From assembly GCF_000315235.1 (NCBI RefSeq), contig NZ_BALG01000022.1:1-32774 (forward strand): a stretch of 32,774 bases of DNA, in the 5' to 3' direction. This stretch comes from Paenibacillus popilliae ATCC 14706. GTDB lineage: Bacteria; Bacillota; Bacilli; Paenibacillales; Paenibacillaceae. Below are positions 10,301 through 15,723 of the stretch, in pieces; position 1 is the stretch's first letter; each line of letters starts with the position of its first letter. A model generated the notes under the pieces. It had not been told where the DNA came from. It worked only from the letters and a program-made list of their open reading frames with translations, and did not search any database. A program made the position numbers and the translations under genes.

Positions 10301-11177
10301 GGGCCTGGCGGAAGAGCGTTACGTAGCGCTTCTGCATCGGGTAGATGCGGTCATTCATGCGGCAGCCAACGTGAAGCATTATGGAAGTTATGCCGATTTC
10401 GAGCTGCAAAACGTGAAGGCAACGCACAACCTGCTGAACTTTGCCGCCGAAGGCAAGCCGAAGCATATGCATCATATCTCGACGCTTGGAGTAGCTACAG
10501 GGGTCATCGAAGGAAGCAGGCATGTCAGCTTCACCGAGTATGACTTGGATCTGGGACAGCAGTTCGAGAACTATTACGCAAAAACAAAATTCGAAGCGGA
10601 GCGTCTTGTTGTGGCCGCACGGGATCGGGGAACGGTTGCCAGCATATACCGCCTTGGCAACATCGTATTCCATTCGCAAACGGGTCGTTTCCAGGAAAAT
10701 ATCGCCGATAACGCGTTCTATACGACGCTGAAGTCCTTCCTTGAACTGGGGACGGTGCCTGGAGAATACAACGATATTGACTTTACTTACGTTGACCAGT
10801 CCAGCAAAGCGATTGTACAGTTAGCCGATATCGCGGCGCTGCAAAATGAAGTATTCCATATCGCCAACCCGTATGAAGCCGGAGTAGGTGCGGTACTGCA
10901 GCAAAATCCCTTGAACCGCAAGGTAGAGCTTTTACCGTTTGACTCCTTCATCAATTATCTGCTGGAGCATTATGATGATGAGCGATACAAGCATGCGATC
11001 GAGCAGATCATGCTTCATTACGGCTGGATGGAAGAAGCCATCTTTACCACAATGTTCAGAATCCGTAGTGATAAAACAACTGGAATTTTGTCGAAACTTG
11101 GTTTTGAGTGGTCTCCATTAAATACTCCGATGATGCAAAGAATGTTTGCACATTGCAGGGATGAAGGGTTTATCTAA
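4317..11177 (+). CDS. Dimodular non-ribosomal peptide synthetase with terminal reductase (partial C-A-T-C-A-T-R)
   Basis: Cytoplasmic multienzyme of about 2286 residues. Domains in order: a C-terminal half of a condensation domain with no HHxxxDG; A1 (YTSGSTGRPKG near 5518-5550, NGKVDR near 6477); T1 with GGDS at 6639-6650; a complete C domain with HHIVVDG at 7236-7256; A2 (YTSGTTGTPKG near 8638, NGKIDR near 9643); T2 with GGHS at 9807-9818; and a reductase with GATGYLG at 10092-10112 and YAKTK near 10574. There is no thioesterase or epimerase, so the dipeptide should leave as an aldehyde by NAD(P)H reduction. Specificity residues read by hand are DAWFLGCVV(K) for A1 (Leu-like) and DVQFIAHVA(K) for A2 (Pro-like). 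The ATG at 4317 has AAAGGA 8 bases upstream. The layout matches aureusimine-type synthetases. No phosphopantetheinyl transferase is nearby. The three small genes follow at once. Confidence 0.92.
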   Translation: MSLLTTELSELRGWKPYLDQLEERTILRIPSGMSDGSLQTFVYPWPQECQQIVRRFSQTERFNAKHLLGVAWGILLMKYVRREEVAFAVLEHPGQVFPFMMSGQAGTTMQETMNVAASVMDENRLKAVSLDELSAVCELEGELPVCNTAILVGSEFRDADLQGKFEIAVAYHEQWDGGLTIRYTQGAFTDNSIRRMCMHLQKIMEACLCVPGTRISELNLISNEEKEVLAGWNATEHPFERNCTIHEWFEEQVVKTPDHTAVVYKEKSLTYGELNEQANKLARVLIRKGAGKGRIVGILAHPSLEMMIGVIAILKTGSAYLPIDPAYPADRVRYMLEDSGTELLVTEPRVKMDGTIQFKGEIVCAVNALNKATDPDSEAPAEMKEPSDVPVRADDLAYIIYTSGSTGRPKGVMIEHRSLVNLCMWHNRQFRVTDKDRATKYAGFGFDASVWEMFPYLVSGASIHVIPEEIRLDAAALHAYFTNNAITISFLPTQFCEHFMTLEHPSLRILLAGGDKLKSFSHPTYALYNCYGPTENTVVTTAYRVTELNENIPIGYPVDNCKIYITDAYGHPQPIGLPGELCIAGSGLARGYLNQPELTSEKFAVSDVIGGERLYRTGDLARWTEDGVIEFLGRIDHQVKIRGFRIETGEIEHRLSQHPQVSEAIVIDLEDAAGAKYLCAYVVACGPFSYDEMSEFLTESLPEYMVPTKLVQLEKLPLTANGKVDRRVLPAPMASTDEENFEAPVGDWEVGIAKLWCEVLGIERIGVRESFFTVGGDSLKLVKLQMKLERQYNLSVPIAVLFGNPTVREQAQWLEQAASSGKQAAEVVDGNPRISQSGPPITKVPVQETYPVASAQRRLYVIEQMEQVGTAYHAPFAFRIDGSVHHQRLEQAFCAMIERHDALRTSFHWENEEIVQRIHEQVVFELKLEESSEEGLQELIGSLIQPFDLTQAPLVRAWIIACGSNTSVLLVDFHHIVVDGVSANVFFDELSRRYRGEMLPEQAIGFADFAVWQTNAAQRRSGQDMHAYWEKTLAGELPILQLPADFERPAKQSFKGNTISLCLDEENTGRLKAFAASTGTTPFMVLFAGYHALLSRYTNQEDVITGVPLAGRRQEEVQPLIGMFVNTVPVRCYPEKSKPFAELLHEVKAALLHTFEHQDYELEELVRSLNIRRDASRNLLFDTLFVMQNTGTLELRLEGANVSLHPYFHPISKYDLMVDITEESDRIRIDLQYCTDLFEQNTVEAFGSRFLRMLADAIEHPDKKIGELDMLNAEEERFVIHQFNDTVSPYRDHMTIHELFEEQVQCTPDKPALVFGDQSMSYRELNERSNRLAYTLRSKGVVPDQVVGLMVDRSFEMIVGLLAILKAGGAYVTIDPEYPQDRIVYMLGNSNTTLLLTQRHLAGHVTYTGDTILIDDEEAYSGYADNLPSVNKSADLLYVIYTSGTTGTPKGVMIEHRNIVNLLHYEYTATNVDYSGNVLQFTTISFDVCSQEIWSTLAAGGTLHMIPSDLRMNVGELLSHIENNGIEILFMPVSFLTFILNEQEYADRFPSAVKHVITAGEQLIVPEKFREHLQRYGVHLHNHYGPSETHVATTHTIDPAGVIPELPPIGKPISNTQIYIVNEYLQPQPVGIVGELYIAGDNVGRGYHNNLEMTHERFVPNPFVQGTRMYKTGDLARWTKEGTIEFLGRLDHQVKIRGFRIELGEVENSLLNHPAVSEAIVVAKTDEKGSHYLCAYFTAAVELTNRNLRDHIGMQLPDYMIPSYFLQLLDMPLTPNGKIDRKALPDPDASHGRSKDEAGPRTELEQAVADVWQAVLQVDRVGIYDNFFELGGHSLKATVVVARLQKQFEIGMNDMFEYQTIAALAGKIKPKTNHLQQRLEQVKQNYAQLKEIDFSAEEVCYNRRNMNYDSVDFTALNRYSEVLLTGATGYLGAHLLHDSIHVKAWDVHAIVRAGSDREAKERLRQKCAYYFGKGWFERHEDRIHVHAGDITKDRLGLAEERYVALLHRVDAVIHAAANVKHYGSYADFELQNVKATHNLLNFAAEGKPKHMHHISTLGVATGVIEGSRHVSFTEYDLDLGQQFENYYAKTKFEAERLVVAARDRGTVASIYRLGNIVFHSQTGRFQENIADNAFYTTLKSFLELGTVPGEYNDIDFTYVDQSSKAIVQLADIAALQNEVFHIANPYEAGVGAVLQQNPLNRKVELLPFDSFINYLLEHYDDERYKHAIEQIMLHYGWMEEAIFTTMFRIRSDKTTGILSKLGFEWSPLNTPMMQRMFAHCRDEGFI

Positions 11178-11207
11178 TACGATATTTTTTCAATTGGAGG
11201 AAAGAAC

Positions 11208-11552
11208 ATGTACACAATGCATTACGATCCAGTAAAAAACCGTATCGATATAAAAATAATCAAAATTAACAAGGACAATGTGGACAACTACATTGCCGAC
11301 TACACCAAAGTGCTGGAGAGCGTAAAGCCCGGCTTTATCGGTTTGGCCGATCTTAGTGAAAGTCAGTTGGTTACGCCGGATGTTGCTGAAAAGTTGGGCT
11401 CCCTTGGCCCAGTATCGGTAGATAAAGGCATGAGGAAATGGGCTTATTACACCGGCTCTGCGATTAGCAAGCTGCAGATGAAACGCATGTTCGGCGAGTT
11501 GGCAGACGCCTTCGAAAAACGGGAAGAAGCCGAACATTTCTTAACAAATTAA
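11208..11552 (+). CDS. Small NRPS-linked protein of unknown function, copy 1
   Basis: A 114-residue soluble protein with no signal peptide, membrane span or cysteine cluster. The pattern is beta strand, NVDNYIADYTKVLE helix, a GFIGLADLS strand, two helices, a strand around RKWAYYTGS and a final REEAEHFL helix. The alternating order, and the closing REEAxxFL that resembles other STAS/SpoIIAA-like proteins, make me suspect a STAS-like fold; this is inference only. It starts 30 bases after the NRPS stop with ribosome site TTGGAGGAAAG (11194-11204), so it is probably co-transcribed with the NRPS. It is the first of three tandem paralogues; copy 3 is about 80% identical by hand count. It could be a tailoring, binding or regulatory partner of the NRPS product. 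Confidence 0.82.
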   Translation: MYTMHYDPVKNRIDIKIIKINKDNVDNYIADYTKVLESVKPGFIGLADLSESQLVTPDVAEKLGSLGPVSVDKGMRKWAYYTGSAISKLQMKRMFGELADAFEKREEAEHFLTN

Positions 11553-11587
11553 CGGACGAAACTTTTTATATAAACGGAGGAATTAAC

Positions 11588-11929
11588 ATGTATAAAATCC
11601 AATATAATCCAACAGAAAACCGTGTCGATATAATAATAATCGAGATTAACAAGGACAATGTGGACAACTACATTGCCGACTACATCAAAGTGCTGGAGTG
11701 TGTAAAACCCGGCTTTATCGGTATGGCCGATCTTAGTGAAGGTCAGTTGTTTACGAAGGAAATTTGTGAAAAATTAGATCCACTTTCCCAGGTAACGGTA
11801 GGGAAAGGCTTGAGGAAATGGGCGAACTACGCCACCCCTGAGATAAAGTTACAGATGGATCGCATGTACGGCGAGGTGGCAGACACCTTCGTAACACGGG
11901 AAGAAGCCGAAGCTTTCTTAAAAGAGTAA
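11588..11929 (+). CDS. Small NRPS-linked protein of unknown function, copy 2 (divergent)
   Basis: A 113-residue paralogue of the preceding gene. The first 55 residues are almost the same (VDNYIADYIKVLE, PGFIGMADLSEGQL), while the second half has changed more: KEICEKLDPLSQVTVGKGLRKW, NYATPEIKLQMDRMYGE and TREEAEAFLKE. The ribosome site GGAGG lies just before ATG, 35 bases after copy 1. Copies 1 and 2 are followed by the same short string, TAACGGACGAAAC, which supports recent tandem duplication. Faster change in the second half suggests that this half contacts a ligand or partner. Function unknown. Confidence 0.8.
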   Translation: MYKIQYNPTENRVDIIIIEINKDNVDNYIADYIKVLECVKPGFIGMADLSEGQLFTKEICEKLDPLSQVTVGKGLRKWANYATPEIKLQMDRMYGEVADTFVTREEAEAFLKE

Positions 11930-11939
11930 CGGACGAAAC

Positions 11940-12025
11940 GGTCGGCAAGGTGACATTCGAGCAGGGGATGCTCGCTGATCGGGAACTTTCTGAGCAAGTA
12001 AGCGCCAAAAATTTCGAAAATAGCA
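11940..12025 (+). pseudogene. Remnant of a chemoreceptor-like gene
   Basis: This non-coding stretch matches the internal part of the chemotaxis-like gene at about 12769-12850. The two copies share GAGCAGGG(G/A)ATGCTC, ATCGGGAACT, GAGCAAGTAAGCGCC and TTTCGAAAAT in the same order. From 11957 on the identity is high by eye, with one extra A in the remnant that would shift the frame. Only about 85 bases survive, beginning 10 bases after the stop of small gene copy 2. The simplest reading is that copy 2 once had its own downstream chemoreceptor gene, most of which was deleted. Confidence 0.75.
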
Positions 12026-12092
12026 AGGCTACTCGATTTTTCGCGTGATCCTTTCATGAAATCATATTTTTTATTCAGATGGGGGAAAGCAC

Positions 12093-12437
12093 ATGTATAA
12101 AAACCATTACGATCCAGTAAAAAACCGTATCGATGTAAAAGTAATCGAAATTAACAAGAACAATGTGGACAACTACATTGCCGATTACATCAAAATACTT
12201 GAGAGTGTAAAACCTGGCTTTGTCGGTATGACCGATTTTAGTGAAGGTCAGTTGTTTACGAAGGATGTTGCTGAAAAATTGGCTCATCTTGGCCAATTAT
12301 CGGTAGATAAAGGCATGAGGAAATGGGCTTACTACACTGGCTCTGCGATTAGCAAGTTGCAGATGAAACGCATGTTCGGCGAGGTGGTAGACGCCTTCGA
12401 AAAACGGGAAGAAGCAGAAGCTTTCTTAAAAAATTAA
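12093..12437 (+). CDS. Small NRPS-linked protein of unknown function, copy 3
   Basis: A 114-residue paralogue closest to copy 1 (about 23 differences in 114 by hand count). It shares the whole VDKGMRKWAYYTGSAISK and LQMKRMFGE block and the final FEKREEAEAFL. Ribosome site GGGGGAAAG lies 4-5 bases before ATG. It is separated from copy 2 by about 160 bases that hold the chemoreceptor remnant. It is followed by a strong hairpin (12445-12476) and then the intact chemoreceptor-like gene, so it keeps what looks like the ancestral pairing of small protein plus chemoreceptor. Function unknown; a STAS-like fold is my guess. Confidence 0.82.
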   Translation: MYKNHYDPVKNRIDVKVIEINKNNVDNYIADYIKILESVKPGFVGMTDFSEGQLFTKDVAEKLAHLGQLSVDKGMRKWAYYTGSAISKLQMKRMFGEVVDAFEKREEAEAFLKN

Positions 12438-12444
12438 CTGAAAA

Positions 12445-12476
12445 TTGCACCCGGTGTCTTATGACACCGGGTGCAA
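12445..12476 (+). terminator. Perfect 14-bp hairpin after the small-gene cluster
   Basis: TTGCACCCGGTGTC at 12445-12458 and GACACCGGGTGCAA at 12463-12476 form a perfect 14-base-pair stem with a TTAT loop. No run of T follows on the plus strand, while on the minus strand the stem is followed by TTTTCAGTTAATTTTTT. It may therefore be an imperfect terminator, a processing or stability hairpin that lowers expression of the downstream chemoreceptor gene, or a stop for minus-strand transcripts. Confidence 0.6.
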
Positions 12477-12502
12477 TCAGATAGGTGGCGTAGTCAAATA
12501 TC

Positions 12503-13765
12503 ATGAAATTTAATCAACCTCATTTACAGCAATCACATAAAAAAATAGGACTGCAGGGTGCAGGATTGTATGCAGGAGCTGCACTTTTCATCAACGTCAT
12601 TTGCTTTTTGCTTGGTCTTCCCGTCTACGCGGGTCTGATTATGAGTCTAGTGCTAACTGCAGTTGCCGGCTACGGCGTTTCCATGCGGATGTTAGGATTG
12701 GCTGGCTTGCAAGAGAGGCAGGCAAGTACCGGGACGATCTCGGACCATCTCCAAGTGGATGACGTAACGATAGGCAAGCTTTTAGCCGAGCAGGGAATGC
12801 TCAATTATCGGGAACTATCGGAGCAAGTAAGCGCCAAAATTTCGAAAATGGTGGGTATGCTTCATGAAGTAAAAGGCAGCGCGGAACTAGGTTTTTATGT
12901 TTACGATATTATCAAGGAAGCAACGCATAGTGTATCCGCCGACTCCAACGAGCAAACCGAAATGATCCGGGTCAGCTCCAGTACGGTAAGTGACGTCGCG
13001 GCAGCGATCCGGCATATTTCCGTTAATGCTGACGAAGCAACAAGCGCTGCACACGAATCGTCTATCAACGCAACCAAAGGACAGGAATCCATTCTTCATG
13101 CCATTGAATGGATGGAAGAGACGAATTCAACCGTTCAATCCCTTGTAGAGATCATGAATCGTATGGAAGAGAGTTCCCGTAAAATTGTTTCGTTCGTATC
13201 GATTATCCGCGAGATTGCGGAACAAACTCATCTGCTTGCCTTAAACGCCGCGATCGAAGCTGCCCGCTTCGGAGATAATGGACGCGGATTTTCGGTCATT
13301 GCCAGCGAGGTGCGCAGCTTGGCTGAGCAATCCTCTCAATCAGCTAAGCAGGTGACAGAAGTTGTAACGGAGATCCTGAGAGAAACGTCACAAGCCGTCG
13401 GCTCTACCAGCGTCGTAGCTGAACAGGTTGATGATGGTCTTAGAGCGGTGAATGAAGCCGGGGGCGCTTTCGAGTTTATCAAGCTGTCAATTGGCGAAGT
13501 TGCAGGCCAAATGCAGGAGGTATCCTCTTCGGTTGAAGAAATAGCAGCAGGTACGGAACAGCTTGCTGCAAACATGCAAAAGACGGAGCAGATTGCTGTG
13601 AAGGCAACCTCGGAAATGAACAATGTCACGCAGGCTATCCAAGAGCATCATTCCATCATGCAGCAAATTTCCAGTACCACTGAATCACTACACGGGCTTT
13701 CAAGTGAATTGGAGCTGACGCTGAATGATTACCGAAACATCGTTCATGTTCTGGAGGCAGAATGA
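12503..13765 (+). CDS. Methyl-accepting chemotaxis-like signalling protein without a sensor domain
   Basis: 420 residues. Two hydrophobic spans lie at about 22-42 and 44-63, almost back to back, so hardly any extracellular loop exists. A cytoplasmic region follows with no HAMP or PAS domain that I can see, and then a long helical signalling domain. The hairpin tip is classic: [21 protein letters not shown], then [18 protein letters not shown], the surface that contacts CheA and CheW. It probably relays membrane or cytoplasmic cues to the chemotaxis kinase. The ribosome site is weak (AGGTGG, 13 bases before ATG). It lies after the three NRPS-linked small genes, and a decayed copy lies between copies 2 and 3. 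The stop is 8 bases from the stop of the convergent broken gene. Confidence 0.88.
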   Translation: MKFNQPHLQQSHKKIGLQGAGLYAGAALFINVICFLLGLPVYAGLIMSLVLTAVAGYGVSMRMLGLAGLQERQASTGTISDHLQVDDVTIGKLLAEQGMLNYRELSEQVSAKISKMVGMLHEVKGSAELGFYVYDIIKEATHSVSADSNEQTEMIRVSSSTVSDVAAAIRHISVNADEATSAAHESSINATKGQESILHAIEWMEETNSTVQSLVEIMNRMEESSRKIVSFVSIIREIAEQTHLLALNAAIEAARFGDNGRGFSVIASEVRSLAEQSSQSAKQVTEVVTEILRETSQAVGSTSVVAEQVDDGLRAVNEAGGAFEFIKLSIGEVAGQMQEVSSSVEEIAAGTEQLAANMQKTEQIAVKATSEMNNVTQAIQEHHSIMQQISSTTESLHGLSSELELTLNDYRNIVHVLEAE

Positions 13766-13773
13766 ACATCAAG

Positions 13774-14240
13774 CTATCGTCGGTCGCAAGCGATGTGCTC
13801 GCCAAATGAGGACGTGCCATGATTGAGGCGATAATCCACGGCGTAACAAGCTCCGAAATATAATTTTCCAGTATAAAGATGGTTTGAAGCTCCACCCCGC
13901 AGCACCGTCGGCCGCGATTGGCCGTCCCAAGCCGCATAGTACACGCGCCGCGCCGAATCGATCGCCACGGCGTACACTTTGGCGGCGAACCGGTCCTGGC
14001 GCCGCTGACGAACGGATAGGCCCCTTCCGGCAGTAGACGGGACGGATCCGCCGCGGCCCATGCGAGCAGGACGGCCTCGATGTCCGCGGATGTGTCGCGG
14101 AAGCCGGTCAACGCCTCATAGTGGCTGATCGCCGCTTCGTATTCCCCAATATGAATCCCCTTGAACCCAATCATTACCACCACGACAACGCATAACAAGA
14201 TCATCAAATTCCGCGGGTTTAGGACGTCTCAGATCGTCAT
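13774..14240 (-). pseudogene. Broken small membrane-anchored protein gene, third gene of the minus-strand set
   Basis: A start at 14240, 5 bases after the stop of the upstream zinc-ribbon gene and preceded by GGGAGAGG, reads MTI and then TGA. A CGA-to-TGA change would explain it. The frame then continues DVLNPRNLMILLCVVVVVMIGFKG, a membrane span, followed by a soluble part to about 14000. There the sensible frame jumps: the sequence resumes as KVYAVAIDSARRVYYAAWDGQ in another frame and runs to TAG at 13774. A stop at codon 4 and a frameshift near 14000 both break one ancestral gene of about 155 codons. Restart at the ATG at 14207 would still hit the frameshift. Two sequencing errors are possible but less likely. 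Function unknown. Confidence 0.7.
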
Positions 14241-14245
14241 ATCTA

Positions 14246-15187
14246 TCAGCCTCTCCCGTCCGAGTCCTGAAAGTCAGGATCCCATTCGTAATTCTCGTGC
14301 ACAATCCGGTTCACCTCGTCGGCTACGCGATCCCATTTCTCGTGCGGGTGTTGCCGGATCATCCTGTGCAGCCTGAGCAAGCGCTCCTTCGGCAGCCGAT
14401 GGGCGTAGCGCCGGATCAATCCGGGATAGGCGAGCACGTATCGCTTCATACGCACGGCCGCGCCGGCCACGCCCGCGAGAATATCCTGGCCGCTGTTCAG
14501 TCCGAGGATTTCCGGCTCATAATGGATGACGTACTGGAACGCGCGGTCCTTGATCAGATCCCGCTTGATTTTGGCGATCTCGCCGATATAATCGGCCAAC
14601 AGCGGATCGTATTGCTGTAGCAAGAGCGGTTCCAGCTCCAGCCCCATATCTTTGCGCAGCGAGAAGTAATGAAGCAGCGCCAACTGCTGCAGCCGTATCG
14701 TATCGTTGCGGATTAACGGCCGGAGCTCGCGCAGCAGCTCGTAGGTGAGCTGCTTGTCGTCATCCCAGTGTGAGAAGGCATGCTCCCAGTCGCGGAATAT
14801 GTCCTGGGCCAGCTGCTCCTGCTCGCGCTGCAGCAACTGGCCCAGCTCGCGGCTGGCTTCGGAGGACATCGCCTTCCGTTGGACGAACCAGAGCAGGCCG
14901 ATCAATAGGATGGACGCTGCGGCGCAGAGTGCCATCTGCCCGAAGGAATCGCTGAGCAGGATGCCGATGAGCCCGAGCAGCAGGGCGAGAAGCCGCTTCG
15001 TGTGCATCGATCGTCTCACCCGGGCGGCCGCTTGACGTTCGATCGGGCGCAGCGAGGCTTTGCCGCAGACCGGACAGACTTCTTCCTCCAACGCGGTGAA
15101 GGCCTGGCATGAGGCGCAGCGATGTACAAGATGATAGAGCTGCTTCGGCTTGCGGTACGATCTGAAATAGACAGGTAATTTTTTCAT
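14246..15187 (-). CDS. Zinc-ribbon membrane protein divergent from the tubulin-like operon
   Basis: 313 residues. The N-terminus has a four-cysteine zinc ribbon (CASC at 24-27, CPVC at 38-41). Two hydrophobic spans follow, about 65-82 and 84-101, and then a long cytoplasmic helical domain of about 200 residues with no catalytic motif I recognise (for example LLQREQEQLAQDIF and LRELRPLIRNDTIRLQQLALLHYF). Its ATG overlaps the stop of the upstream 50-residue gene as ATGA, so translation is probably coupled. Composition matches the GC-rich tubulin locus, and the divergent spacing of 390 bases suggests a shared control region. It may be a membrane scaffold or adaptor for that system; this is inference. 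Confidence 0.8.
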   Translation of the reverse strand: MKKLPVYFRSYRKPKQLYHLVHRCASCQAFTALEEEVCPVCGKASLRPIERQAAARVRRSMHTKRLLALLLGLIGILLSDSFGQMALCAAASILLIGLLWFVQRKAMSSEASRELGQLLQREQEQLAQDIFRDWEHAFSHWDDDKQLTYELLRELRPLIRNDTIRLQQLALLHYFSLRKDMGLELEPLLLQQYDPLLADYIGEIAKIKRDLIKDRAFQYVIHYEPEILGLNSGQDILAGVAGAAVRMKRYVLAYPGLIRRYAHRLPKERLLRLHRMIRQHPHEKWDRVADEVNRIVHENYEWDPDFQDSDGRG

Positions 15188-15336
15188 GGTGTTCTCTCGC
15201 TCTCGCCGTTCACGACAGCGACAAGCCGGGCGTCAATCTCCGCCGGCGAAGGCGTCGTCTTCCGTCGAACCCAATAGAAGACGGCCTGGCTGGCGACAAA
15301 TAGAAACAAAACTGCGATGCAAGCGTATGCTAACAT
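15184..15336 (-). CDS. 50-residue single-span membrane peptide
   Basis: MLAYACIAVLFLFVASQAVFYW forms one membrane span right at the N-terminus (shown with a break in meaning only; residues 1-20 are the span). A short basic and polar cytoplasmic tail ends in GESERTP. The start at 15336 was chosen because AAAGGAAGGG lies just upstream; a longer open frame back to 15453 has no ribosome site. The stop overlaps the start of the zinc-ribbon membrane protein gene by 4 bases (ATGA), which is strong evidence of a real, coupled gene. Function unknown. It may assist assembly of the neighbouring membrane protein. Confidence 0.65.
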   Translation of the reverse strand: MLAYACIAVLFLFVASQAVFYWVRRKTTPSPAEIDARLVAVVNGESERTP

Positions 15337-15723
15337 AGAGCGTCCCTTCCTTTGACTGTAAACTAGTAAAATAGGAGAGGTTCCACAAGCCCATAACCAT
15401 CTGCCACGGCTGCGGGTCTTTGTATCGTATCCTAATGAGACAATTTTCGACAAGGATATCCTTCATTCGGATGACTTTATCTCTGTTGCATTGTGCCGAA
15501 TGAGGTTGAACTTTACAGTCACTGATTATATCATTATGACAGATTGGTGGTAAATCAGTAAATATATTGTCATTTCAGATCATATCGAAGCGGGGAAACC
15601 AAGGAAATTCAGCACATTTTCATCTAATTTTAAGAACGATCAGGTATAACAATAGAGTGCCGTCCTCCGTGCGGCTTGTATGCCTGCCATTAACCTATCA
15701 TTTTTTGATAAAGGAGTACAACG
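15337..15723. promoter_or_regulatory. Divergent control region of the tubulin-like locus
   Basis: 390 bases, more AT-rich than the genes on either side, and holding no gene I can support. It must contain both divergent promoters. TATAAC at 15645-15650 is a possible -10 for the plus strand but has no good -35 at normal spacing. The plus-strand ribosome site AAAGGAG is at 15710-15716, 7 bases before the vWA gene start. Confidence 0.45.

Noticed and set aside
15337-15453. 89-residue version of the small membrane peptide
   Set aside because: No ribosome site at 15453; the start at 15336 has AAAGGAAGGG and begins directly with the membrane span.
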